Positions 15,844-23,753 of a stretch of 64,000 nt of DNA are shown one piece after another; positions within the stretch are counted from its first letter, which is position 1, and each line of letters starts with the position of its first letter. A program made the position numbers and the translations under genes. Under the pieces are notes generated by a model. The model had not been told where the DNA came from, did no database searches, and was given only the letters and a program-made list of their open reading frames with translations. The DNA is taken from contig NZ_QCZE01000001.1 in assembly GCF_003075035.1 (NCBI RefSeq), forward strand, positions 1,362,602-1,426,601, given 5' to 3'. The DNA is from Zobellella maritima. GTDB taxonomy: Bacteria > Pseudomonadota > Gammaproteobacteria > Enterobacterales > Aeromonadaceae.

Positions 15844-17799
15844 ATGAGTCAGTTTGAGCAACAGGATGAACTGAATAATCCCCGCCCCCAGATCCCCGAG
15901 TTTACTCAGATGGTAGAGCAAGGCCTGAGCCGCCGCCGCTTCCTGGGGGGGGCCGCCGCCCTGGGAGCTGCCGCCTTTTTCAGCCTGTCTCCGGTTTCCC
16001 GCGCGCTGGCCGCCGCCGGTAACAGCCCCTTGCTGGGATTCACGGCCGTGCCGACCAGCACCGCCGACAGCTTCATAGTGCCGGAAGGCTACCGGGCAGA
16101 GCGTTTGATCTCCTGGGGCGATCCCCTGTTCTCCAACGTGGCCGAATTTATCAACCATGGCGGCAACTCGGCGGCCGATCAGGCCGGCCAGTTCGGTGAC
16201 AACAACGACGGCATGAGCCTGTTTATGGTGAATGACAACACCGCCATCCTGGCCGTCAACAATGAATATACCAACTACGAGCTGCTGTTCCCTCCACTGG
16301 CGCCACCACAGACGACCGGAGACGACCAACAGGACACCGCCACGCCCGTCCGGCAACTGACCGCCGACGATGTCAAGAAGGCCCAGGCAGCGCACGGCGT
16401 TTCCATACTCACCCTCAAGCGGCAGGCCGACGGCTGGCGCTTTGTGAAAGACGGCCACTACAATCGCCGTATCGACGCCAATACTCCCATGGCCATCAGC
16501 GGCCCGGCCAAGGGCCATGCACTGCTCAAAACCAAGGCTGACCCCAGGGGCGAGCGGGTGCTGGGTACCTTCAACAACTGCGCCAACGGCATGACGCCCT
16601 GGGGTACCTACCTGACCTGCGAAGAAAACGTCAATGGCTATTTCGGCGCCGACCAAAAGGTCGAGATCTCGTCTGCCCTGGCCCGTTACGGCGTGGGCGC
16701 GAGCGACGCCGGCTATCAGTGGTACAGGTTTGACGAGCGCTTTGATCTGAGCAAAGAGCCCAACGAGGCGAACCGCTTCGGCTGGGTGGTGGAAATCGAT
16801 CCTCACGATCCTGAGTCCCTTCCCGTCAAACGTACTGCCCTCGGCCGCTTCAAGCATGAAAATGCCGAACTGGTGGTAAACCAGGACGGCCATGTGGTGG
16901 TCTATCTGGGCGACGACGAGCGCGGTGAGCATCTGTACCGCTTTGTCAGCGAAGGCAAATACAACCCGGATGACATGACCGCCAACCGAAAGCTGCTGGA
17001 TAACGGCACCCTCTATGTGGCCAAATTCCATGAGGGTGCCGAAGACGAACCCAAGGGCAAGGGCGAATGGCTGGAGCTGACCCACGGCAAGAACGGCCTC
17101 ACCGCCGAAAACGGCTTCAACAGCCAGGCCGAAATACTGATCCATGCCCGGCTGGCGGCCACCCAGGTGGGCGCCACCACCATGGACAGACCCGAGTGGG
17201 TAGCGGCTCACCCGACCGAGCCCATGGTGTTCTGTACCCTCACCAACAACAAGAACCGGGGCGTCAACGACCAGCAACCGGTGGGCGGCCCCAATCCCCG
17301 CCCCGAAAACCACTACGGCCAGATCCTGCGCTGGGTACCGGCCGCAGGCAGCCATACGGCCCGTGAGTTCGACTGGGATCTGTTTGTGCTGGCCGGCAAC
17401 CCGAACGTGCATAACGGCACCCCCTATGCGGGCTCGGACAACATCAATACCGACAACATGTTCAACAGCCCGGACGGCATATGTTTCGACCAGGGCGGGC
17501 GCCTGTGGATCCAAACCGACGGCAACTATTCCAACCAAGGCGACTTCGCCGGCCAGGGCAACAACCAGATGCTCTGCGCCGATCCCAAGACCGGTGAAAT
17601 CCGCCGCTTCCTGACCGGTCCGGTTGCCTGTGAAATCACCGGCATGGCCTTTACCCCGGATCACAAGACCCTGTTCGTCGGTGTCCAGCACCCGGGCGAA
17701 GAGCTGGCGCCGTCCCACTTCCCTCTTGGCGGAGACAGCACCCCCCGCTCCAGCGTAATGATGATCACCCGCACCGACGGTGGCGTGATCGGTGCCTGA
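15844..17799 (+). CDS. phoX: PhoX-family alkaline phosphatase, Tat-exported
   Basis: This 651-residue protein of the PhoX/DUF839 family would be an exported Ca/Fe-dependent phosphatase that releases phosphate from organic esters. A twin-arginine signal SRRRFLGGAAALGAAAFF lies near residues 29-46, with cleavage after ALA. Metal-site segments are visible: NGMTPWGTYLTCEENVNGYF, DPHDPESLPVKRTALGRF, YLGDDERGEHLYRF and FNSPDGICFDQGGRLWIQTDG. The ATG at 15844 is preferred over a GTG at 15838 because AAAGGA lies 9 bases before it. Pho-box-like repeats upstream suggest induction under phosphate limitation. The next gene is convergent 6 bases away. Confidence 0.9.
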   Translation: MSQFEQQDELNNPRPQIPEFTQMVEQGLSRRRFLGGAAALGAAAFFSLSPVSRALAAAGNSPLLGFTAVPTSTADSFIVPEGYRAERLISWGDPLFSNVAEFINHGGNSAADQAGQFGDNNDGMSLFMVNDNTAILAVNNEYTNYELLFPPLAPPQTTGDDQQDTATPVRQLTADDVKKAQAAHGVSILTLKRQADGWRFVKDGHYNRRIDANTPMAISGPAKGHALLKTKADPRGERVLGTFNNCANGMTPWGTYLTCEENVNGYFGADQKVEISSALARYGVGASDAGYQWYRFDERFDLSKEPNEANRFGWVVEIDPHDPESLPVKRTALGRFKHENAELVVNQDGHVVVYLGDDERGEHLYRFVSEGKYNPDDMTANRKLLDNGTLYVAKFHEGAEDEPKGKGEWLELTHGKNGLTAENGFNSQAEILIHARLAATQVGATTMDRPEWVAAHPTEPMVFCTLTNNKNRGVNDQQPVGGPNPRPENHYGQILRWVPAAGSHTAREFDWDLFVLAGNPNVHNGTPYAGSDNINTDNMFNSPDGICFDQGGRLWIQTDGNYSNQGDFAGQGNNQMLCADPKTGEIRRFLTGPVACEITGMAFTPDHKTLFVGVQHPGEELAPSHFPLGGDSTPRSSVMMITRTDGGVIGA

Positions 17800-17805
17800 T
17801 AGCAG

Positions 17806-18294
17806 CTAACCCAGCTCCGGCACCGCCAGCCAACGGGGCCGATGACCGGTCTGCTCGGCAAAGCGCAGCAGATCGATCCGGCTCAGCAGTAGGGTGGCGG
17901 TGTTACGCAGGGGATGGCAATGAAAGTCATCCCCTGCGCTTAGCTCTTCATCCAGCCACAGGTCCACCTCCCCGCGCACATCATTGATCAACGCCAACAC
18001 CGACACATGGCCGGGCTCGACGCCCAGGTAGCGGCCCAGCCGTTCACTGGAGGCAAACCCCAGCCGGGAAATCCCCTCCTGAATCGACAATGCCTTTAAA
18101 TCCACCTGCTTGCCGGGCCGGGTCAGCAACAGGAAATGCCGCCGGCCATAGTTGTCCCGCAGAAACAGGTTCTTGATACGGGTCCCCGGCCTGTCGACCA
18201 GCAACCGATCCGCGTCTTCACAGGTGAACAGGGGCGGGTGTTCGATAACCGGCGGACAGATCTGCCACAGCGCCAGCTGGGCTATAATATCCAT
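17806..18294 (-). CDS. Prolyl-tRNA deacylase, ProX/YbaK family
   Basis: This 162-residue trans-editing enzyme clears mischarged tRNA, most probably Ala from tRNA-Pro (PrdX/ProXp-ala type). Family features are the TRIKNLFLRDNYGRRHFLLL core, the K in KQVDLKAL, GRYLGVEPGHVSVLALIND and the late HCHPLRNTATLLLS segment. The length is that of a free-standing deacylase. GGAGGAAG precedes the ATG at 18294. Cytoplasmic. The downstream phoX gene converges on it, and a 400-base AT-rich leader for the porin lies upstream. Confidence 0.88.
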   Translation of the reverse strand: MDIIAQLALWQICPPVIEHPPLFTCEDADRLLVDRPGTRIKNLFLRDNYGRRHFLLLTRPGKQVDLKALSIQEGISRLGFASSERLGRYLGVEPGHVSVLALINDVRGEVDLWLDEELSAGDDFHCHPLRNTATLLLSRIDLLRFAEQTGHRPRWLAVPELG

Positions 18295-18498
18295 GTGTGT
18301 CTTCCTCCTTACCTAGTCATTCGCTCCATCTTAGCCAAAGCCGACAGTAGTTGTAATGCCCGGATAACACGACATCGCCCTGCCAAACTGCCCTCCCCCG
18401 CCAGCGAAAAAACGGGTTTTGGCGACATCTTGATTTTTTTAATATTTTTTTGAACTTTTCTAAAAAGCAGCAATACACAGTGGTCATCCGACCTGTGC

Positions 18499-18529
18499 TT
18501 GACTATGGTTAACGTGAAGACGCTGTACA
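18499..18529 (+). promoter_or_regulatory. Candidate porin promoter in a 404-base leader (18295-18698)
   Basis: TTGACT (18499-18504) is followed 19 bases later by TGTACA (18524-18529), downstream of a T/A-rich tract (18430-18475) that could act as an UP element. The rest of the 18295-18698 interval has no gene. It holds this candidate promoter, a strong hairpin at 18625-18658 and the porin ribosome site. The -10 match and spacing are poor. Confidence 0.25.
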
Positions 18530-18624
18530 AAAAATAACCAATTCAACGGATGAACAACAGGACAAGAGGAGCAAACACCAAGTCACATCTCTGAAATCAG
18601 CTGCCCTGTACAACGCCTTGGACA

Positions 18625-18658
18625 ACACCAGCCACCATCGATTTTCGGTGGCGGGTGT
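18625..18658 (+). promoter_or_regulatory. Stable hairpin in the porin mRNA leader
   Basis: ACACCAGCCACC (18625-18636) pairs with GGTGGCGGGTGT (18647-18658) with one mismatch and a 10-nt loop. It lies 40 bases before the porin ATG and has no T-run, so it looks like an mRNA-stability or translational element, not a terminator. Confidence 0.55.
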
Positions 18659-18698
18659 CTGGTATTTCAGATTGCAGTGGAGAAAGAGGAGAACAATC

Positions 18699-19916
18699 AT
18701 GGCACATAAAAAAACACTATTGGCAACGGCTGTTGTCTGTGCAATGGCAAGCACTCCCTCTTTAGCCCAGACCGACGCCCAGGAATTACAGATGCTGAAA
18801 AGCCAGCTAGGTACCCTGCTCGAACGAGTCGAACAGCTTGAGGCCAAGACACAGGATGCAGAGGCGCGGGCCGAAGCGGCAGAAGCAAGGGCCGACGCCA
18901 TGGCACCCGCCGCCGTCGGTTCCGGTAACGACAAGATTCGGGTTTCCGTGTCCGGCCATGTCAACCGGGCACTGCTGGTCGTCGATGATGGTGAAGAAAC
19001 CGATCTGTACCACGTCGATAACGACAGTTCATCCACCCGCTTGAGGGTAATTGGTGAAGGCGATGTTAGCCCCGACCTCACCGTGGGTACCGCCATCGAG
19101 GTGCAGCTTGAGTCCAATTCGTCCTTCGCAGTCAGCCAGGATAACGAATCCGCTGATGGCGACAGCATTTCCGATCGTCGTCTCGAGGTGTATTTCGACC
19201 ACGACAGAGCCGGTAAGCTGTGGATGGGTAAAGGCTGGACCGCCAGTGAAGACAGCTCCGAAATGGATCTGTCCGGCACCGCCCTGGCCGGCTATTCATC
19301 CACCGCCGATATTGCCGGCGGCATGAAGTTCCGGGATGGCGCCGGCAACCTGACCGGCAACACGGTGGGCGATACCTTTATCAACCTGGATGGCCTGGGA
19401 CGGCAAAACCGCCTGCGCTATGACACCCCGTCAGTGGGTGGTGCCAAGCTCGCGGCCAGTGCGGTAGAAGATGGTGCCTGGGATACGGCCCTGAGCTATT
19501 CCGCCGACTACGGCATGGGTAGCATGGCCGCCGCCGTGGCCTATTCGGACCAGAAAGACAACAGCGGCCAGGTTAACGGCTCGGCTTCCTTCCTGCACAA
19601 CAGCGGGGTCAGCGTGACCCTGGCGGCCGGGGAGCGGGACAACGTCGAGGATCCCAACTTCGTATACGGCAAGCTGGGGTACCAGAACCAGTGGTTGAGC
19701 ACAGGTACCACAGCCCTGTCCGCCGACTACCATGTCACCAACCATGCGGTAGAGAGAGGTGACAAAGGTAAATCCATCGGTGTGCAGATGGTTCAGAATA
19801 TCGACAACTGGGCGACCGAAGTCTATGTGGGTTACCGCAACTATGATCTCGAACGGGCGGGCGCATCGCTGGATGAAGTCGATGCGGTGATCGCCGGTGC
19901 CCGGGTCAAGTTTTAG
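18699..19916 (+). CDS. Outer-membrane porin with N-terminal coiled coil
   Basis: This 405-residue porin has a Sec signal peptide (about 1-23, ending SLAQ). A heptad-rich coiled coil follows (about 24-65; QMLKSQLGTLLERVEQLEAK region), like the trimeric stalk of OprP/OprO- or S-layer-type porins, and then a beta-barrel rich in alternating hydrophobic strands ending in the C-terminal phenylalanine VKF needed for BAM insertion. The ATG at 18699 follows AGAGGAG; an upstream in-frame ATG at 18618 would lie inside the leader hairpin. Solute specificity is unknown. A 55-residue lipoprotein gene starts 12 bases after the stop. Confidence 0.88.
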   Translation: MAHKKTLLATAVVCAMASTPSLAQTDAQELQMLKSQLGTLLERVEQLEAKTQDAEARAEAAEARADAMAPAAVGSGNDKIRVSVSGHVNRALLVVDDGEETDLYHVDNDSSSTRLRVIGEGDVSPDLTVGTAIEVQLESNSSFAVSQDNESADGDSISDRRLEVYFDHDRAGKLWMGKGWTASEDSSEMDLSGTALAGYSSTADIAGGMKFRDGAGNLTGNTVGDTFINLDGLGRQNRLRYDTPSVGGAKLAASAVEDGAWDTALSYSADYGMGSMAAAVAYSDQKDNSGQVNGSASFLHNSGVSVTLAAGERDNVEDPNFVYGKLGYQNQWLSTGTTALSADYHVTNHAVERGDKGKSIGVQMVQNIDNWATEVYVGYRNYDLERAGASLDEVDAVIAGARVKF

Positions 19917-19927
19917 CAGGAGCATGC

Positions 19928-20095
19928 ATGAGAACGAAAACCGTCCTGGCCCTGTCGCTGATGCTGTTGCTCGTTGCCTGTAACGGGACGCCCGCGCAAT
20001 ACCACAGTGACCGGGAAATCCCCGATGGACCCGGCCTGTTAAGCGGTCCAGACGGGGCCTTCGGCCATGATCCGGACGGCCTCAAAGGGAGATAA
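19928..20095 (+). CDS. Small predicted lipoprotein (55 residues)
   Basis: This short gene starts at ATG 19928 with AGGAG 5 bases upstream and ends at TAA 20093-20095. Residues 1-18 form a type II signal with lipobox LLLVAC, so the mature protein would be lipid-anchored at Cys18. The remaining 37 residues are rich in Gly, Asp and Pro (IPDGPGLLSGPDGAFGHDPD) and look disordered. It lies 12 bases behind the porin and shares its terminator, so it is probably co-expressed and may accompany the porin in the outer membrane. I recognise no family. Confidence 0.7.
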   Translation: MRTKTVLALSLMLLLVACNGTPAQYHSDREIPDGPGLLSGPDGAFGHDPDGLKGR

Positions 20096-20137
20096 GGTAC
20101 TCCGAAACGGCCTGTCCGTAGTATTGATAACAAATGC

Positions 20138-20184
20138 GGTGGGCGCCGTTGTTGCAGCGTAAATACACAACAACGGCAACCACC
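20138..20184. terminator. Bidirectional terminator between lipoprotein gene and ovoA
   Basis: GCCGTTGTTG (20145-20154) pairs perfectly with CAACAACGGC (20168-20177); flanking GGTGG (20138-20142) and CCACC (20180-20184) extend the stem across a small internal loop. CTTTATCGCTTTT follows on the plus strand. The two genes converge here. Confidence 0.65.
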
Positions 20185-20200
20185 CTTTATCGCTTTTCCC

Positions 20201-22318
20201 CTATCGTTTCAGCTTCCAGATGGTCATCTCGGCTATCGTATGCTGAAACTTGCGCCGGGTCTCGCGGATAACAAAAGGAATATCGAGCACACCCACCAGC
20301 TCGAACCGGCGGCCCAGGGTATGTTTCAGGCCATCCAGGGTGGTGACGTTCTCGCCGTTGATCTTGATGCCGCCCAGCCATTTCTCTTTCGGCGTGTACT
20401 GCGCCAGCCAGGTATAGGGCGAGGTCAATACCAGGTAACCGTCGTCGTTGAGCCGCTCGTGCACCTGACCCAGAAACAGTGCCGGATCATAGAGGCGGTC
20501 AATCAGGTTGCCGCAGAAGATGAGATCGTAGCCGGTAAAGCCGGGCTTGAGGTTGCAGGCGTCTCCCTGCACAAAGTTGACCCTGTGTTCCAACCCGTCG
20601 TAGCCCAGATCCGCCAGGCTGGTCTCCCTGAACTCCACCAGCTCTCCTTCGATGGGAATGGTGTATCGGGTCTGGCCGCTTTCCTTGAGCTGGAAGCCGT
20701 GCTGGATAAAACGAGCGGAAAAATCGATGCCGTCCACCTGTTCGAAGGTGCACGCCAGCTCGAAACTGGCACGACCGACCGAGCAGCCCAGATCCAGTGC
20801 CCTGATTCGGTTAACATCGGGTAGCAGTTCCAGCAGCGTCCTGATACAGGCCACCGGAAAGTTGGCCACCCCGAAATACTGGGCACCGTAATGGAACTCC
20901 AGATACTGGGCGACCAGTTCATCGGTTTCATAGCTGTTGACGGGCTCCACCGGAACCTCGCCCGCATCGGATTCAACATAGCGGAACCCTGCATGCTGGA
21001 AGAAATGCCGTCTGAATGCATAGCGGGAATAGCGGGTGGCTTCGTTGCCGGTGGAAATCCAGGAGCCCCCCTTGAACACATTATGGCGGCCATCAAAGGT
21101 CGGGGTAGAAAAATCATCATACAAAGGATGCACCTTGAAGCCGGGAAAGCCGTCTATCGGGGTCTCGGTCCACTGCCATACATTGCCCAGCAGATCGTAG
21201 ATGCCGGCCACCTCAAAGCGGTTGACCGGGCAGGGAGAGGCATAATGCTCCAGGTTCACATTACCCAGGGCCCGAGGCCAGTCGGGCTGATCCTGATCCA
21301 GGCGCTGCCTCAGCAGGGTCCATTCGGCCTCGGTCGGCAGCCGCACAAAGGTGCCGGTCTGCTGTGCCTTCCAGTTGCAGAATGCCTTGGCCTCCAGGTA
21401 ATTGACTTCCACCGGCCAGTCATGGGGCAAAGGCACCTGCTGCAACAGGTTACGTTGATAATACTCCCCCTTGCTCCGGCACCAGAAACGGGGCATGGTC
21501 GCCTTGCTGTACGCCAGCCAGCGGGCCCCCTCTTCGCTCCAAAGTTCCGGCCGGCGGTAGCCGCCCGCCTCCACAAAGGGCAAAAACTCCCCGTTTGACA
21601 CCAGATAGCGGGCTACCCTGAACGGCTGTATCTCAACCGTTTTTCGGCCATATTCATTATCCCAGCCGTAGGTATTGGCGGCGGCCGGCTTGCCCAGGGT
21701 GAGGGTGTCTCCGGCGACCGCCAGTAAAGTATTCTGCGGGGCGGGGCCGGCATCGGGACAGGGGCTCCACAGGGGGTGCTGCCGCAGACAGGCCAGCGGC
21801 AGCATGCGCAAGATCACGGAGGAGGTTTCCAGGTGAATTCGCTCGTGTTCTATGCCCATCAGCACCACCCAGGCCGGTGAGTCCTGGGTGATGGGCAGGC
21901 TCAGGGGCATCCGGCTTATCACCTCATCAACCCGTTGCCGTACCTGCTGACGGTAGCTACGGGTCTCGGCCACGGTCGGCCAGTCGTAGTGGGCGCTGTC
22001 GAGATCGTCCCAGGACATTTCATCCACGCCGATGGCAAACATGGACTCCAGCCGCTCGTCCAGCCGCTCGGTGACATACCTACCCAGCATCAGCTTGTTG
22101 ATAAAAAATACCGCGGTATGACCAAAGTAGAAGATCAGCGGGTGACGCAGCGGTTCGGCCCGGATATAAAATGCCTCGTCATCGGCGAGACAATCGAACA
22201 GGGCCTCGTAAAGATCGCAAGTCTGATGGAAATAACGACGCAGCTCTTCGCGCTTGGCGTCGACCGAGGTGCCGGTCAACAGGGGAGTCCTGGTCACTAT
22301 CCGGGCAAGCTGTTCCAT
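20201..22318 (-). CDS. ovoA: 5-histidylcysteine sulfoxide synthase / methyltransferase OvoA
   Basis: OvoA makes ovothiol A, a methylated thiohistidine antioxidant. It joins cysteine to histidine oxidatively with Fe(II) and O2; a C-terminal domain methylates the product. The 705-residue protein has a DinB-like domain carrying the iron motif HxxxHxE (H158, H162, E164 in EHERIHLE), a formylglycine-generating-enzyme-like domain (about 195-430; RLPTEAEWTLL, GNVWQWTETP, FKGGSWISTGNEATR) and a SAM methyltransferase domain (about 465-705; LDLGCSVGRASFELA). ATG at 22318 with AGGGA upstream is chosen over a GTG two codons earlier. OvoB, which cleaves the sulfoxide, is not visible here and can be replaced by other beta-lyases. 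Confidence 0.95.
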   Translation of the reverse strand: MEQLARIVTRTPLLTGTSVDAKREELRRYFHQTCDLYEALFDCLADDEAFYIRAEPLRHPLIFYFGHTAVFFINKLMLGRYVTERLDERLESMFAIGVDEMSWDDLDSAHYDWPTVAETRSYRQQVRQRVDEVISRMPLSLPITQDSPAWVVLMGIEHERIHLETSSVILRMLPLACLRQHPLWSPCPDAGPAPQNTLLAVAGDTLTLGKPAAANTYGWDNEYGRKTVEIQPFRVARYLVSNGEFLPFVEAGGYRRPELWSEEGARWLAYSKATMPRFWCRSKGEYYQRNLLQQVPLPHDWPVEVNYLEAKAFCNWKAQQTGTFVRLPTEAEWTLLRQRLDQDQPDWPRALGNVNLEHYASPCPVNRFEVAGIYDLLGNVWQWTETPIDGFPGFKVHPLYDDFSTPTFDGRHNVFKGGSWISTGNEATRYSRYAFRRHFFQHAGFRYVESDAGEVPVEPVNSYETDELVAQYLEFHYGAQYFGVANFPVACIRTLLELLPDVNRIRALDLGCSVGRASFELACTFEQVDGIDFSARFIQHGFQLKESGQTRYTIPIEGELVEFRETSLADLGYDGLEHRVNFVQGDACNLKPGFTGYDLIFCGNLIDRLYDPALFLGQVHERLNDDGYLVLTSPYTWLAQYTPKEKWLGGIKINGENVTTLDGLKHTLGRRFELVGVLDIPFVIRETRRKFQHTIAEMTIWKLKR

Positions 22319-22562
22319 ATGCACATCCCTGATATCTGTTGATATAAAAATAAACTAGCGTGCCGAGGTGCCGATTTGAAGAGAAAATTGCCGTCACCGC
22401 CGGTAGGGTAACAGACCCGGACAGCCGCCATATTCCATTTCAGTCCGTAGCCACATCCATGAACGCCATCAATATATCTGACATATCGACTTGTTTTTTC
22501 CGGTATTGCCCCAAGGCTTAGTTCTGATATTAGCTTCACACGGCGACGACAAGGGGACAACT

Positions 22563-23255
22563 ATGAAAACCATAGGTTTACTCGGTGGCATGAGCTGGGA
22601 AAGCACCGGCCATTATTACAGGCTGCTCAACGAAGGTATCAAGGCGGCCAGAGGCGGACTGCACTCCGCCCCCATCGCCATGGTCAGTGTCGACTTTGAT
22701 CCCCTGGCCAGATGGATGCAGGAGGACGACTGGGACGCCGTCAGCCGCCACCTGTGCCAATCGGCAAAACAAGTGGAAGCGGCCGGCGCAGACTTCCTGA
22801 TGCTGGGTTCCAATACCATGCACAAGGTGGCCGACAATATCGCCGCCGCCATCGATATTCCCCTGCTGCATCTGATTGACGCCACCGCCGAGGCGATCAA
22901 GGCTCAGGGCCTGAGCTCGGTGGGCCTGCTCGGCACCCGCACCACCATGGACGACCCTTTCTATACCGACCGGTTGACGACCCATGGCCTGACCGTACAT
23001 GTACCCATGTCAACGGCCCAGGACAGGCTCAACCGTATTATCTTCGAAGAACTGTGTCTGGGACGCTTCACCGATCCGTCACGCCGGGAACTGCTCTACA
23101 TCATGGCGGAGCTAGAACAGGCCGGAGCCGAGTGCATAGTGGAAGGTTGCACCGAAATCGGCATGCTGGTGGAGCCCAGTCATACCGGCCAACCCCTGTT
23201 CGACACCACCCGTATTCATGCCCAGGCGGCGGTGCGGCTGGCACTGGACGATTAA
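22563..23255 (+). CDS. Aspartate/glutamate racemase family protein (YgeA-like)
   Basis: This 230-residue cofactor-independent racemase matches YgeA of E. coli (MKTIGLLGGMSWEST, GSNTMHKVADNI, LLGTRTTMDDPFY, FEELCLGRFT, EGCTEIG). Racemases of this family use two acid/base residues, usually two Cys. Here the first position is Ser83 (GSNTMH), corresponding to the Thr83 reported for the atypical E. coli enzyme; the second is Cys196 in GCTE. It probably interconverts D/L-Glu, Asp or related amino acids, with the Ser possibly altering rate or specificity. It stands between divergent ovoA and ppnP. Confidence 0.88.
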   Translation: MKTIGLLGGMSWESTGHYYRLLNEGIKAARGGLHSAPIAMVSVDFDPLARWMQEDDWDAVSRHLCQSAKQVEAAGADFLMLGSNTMHKVADNIAAAIDIPLLHLIDATAEAIKAQGLSSVGLLGTRTTMDDPFYTDRLTTHGLTVHVPMSTAQDRLNRIIFEELCLGRFTDPSRRELLYIMAELEQAGAECIVEGCTEIGMLVEPSHTGQPLFDTTRIHAQAAVRLALDD

Positions 23256-23327
23256 AAAATCGGTTTCAGCCGGCGGGCTTTATGCTATAAACGGGGCCCA
23301 TTTTTCGCATCAATACAGGAAGTATCC

Positions 23328-23642
23328 ATGTCCCAGTTTGAAAACGTCACCGTCATCAAGCAAGCCAACGTCTACGATGGCGGCAAGGTCACCAGCCGAG
23401 TAGTCAAGTTCGCCGATGGCAGCCGCAAGACCCTGGGCATCATGTTGCCCGGTGAATACACCTTCGATACCCAGGCCGCCGAGCTGATGGAAATTCTGGC
23501 CGGCGAACTGGACGTTCAGCTGCCCGGCAGCGAAGACTGGCAGGCCATCAAGGGCGGCGAGTCCTTCAATGTGCCCGCCAACGCCATCTTCAAGCTGAAG
23601 GTGCACAGCCTGGTCGACTACTGCTGTTCCTATTTCGAGTAA
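23328..23642 (+). CDS. ppnP: Pyrimidine/purine nucleoside phosphorylase PpnP
   Basis: This 104-residue cupin-fold enzyme matches YaiE/PpnP, which phosphorolyses uridine, adenosine, guanosine and related nucleosides to bases and ribose 1-phosphate. Family segments are ANVYDGGKVTSRVV, KTLGIMLPGEYTFDT, EILAGELDVQLPG and FNVPANAIFKLKV. Length matches. AGGAAG precedes the ATG. A strong terminator follows. Cytoplasmic, nucleoside salvage. Confidence 0.93.
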   Translation: MSQFENVTVIKQANVYDGGKVTSRVVKFADGSRKTLGIMLPGEYTFDTQAAELMEILAGELDVQLPGSEDWQAIKGGESFNVPANAIFKLKVHSLVDYCCSYFE

Positions 23643-23651
23643 TACCCCCTA

Positions 23652-23677
23652 CGCCATGGCCGGTCCCGGCCATGGCG
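23652..23677 (+). terminator. Rho-independent terminator after ppnP
   Basis: CGCCATGGCC (23652-23661) pairs perfectly with GGCCATGGCG (23668-23677) around a 6-nt loop and is followed by CCTTCTT. Confidence 0.75.
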
Positions 23678-23753
23678 CCTTCTTCGACCTTCGACTGGCG
23701 TCGCCGGGCCTGTGCATTTAGCCTTAAGTCAGATACCGCACACGGAGCCGCCG

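Noticed and set aside
15787-17718. Long open frame of over 600 codons on the minus strand
   Set aside because: It lies entirely antisense to phoX, whose product has a Tat signal and conserved metal-site motifs; the antisense peptide matches nothing and is a by-product of high GC codon bias.
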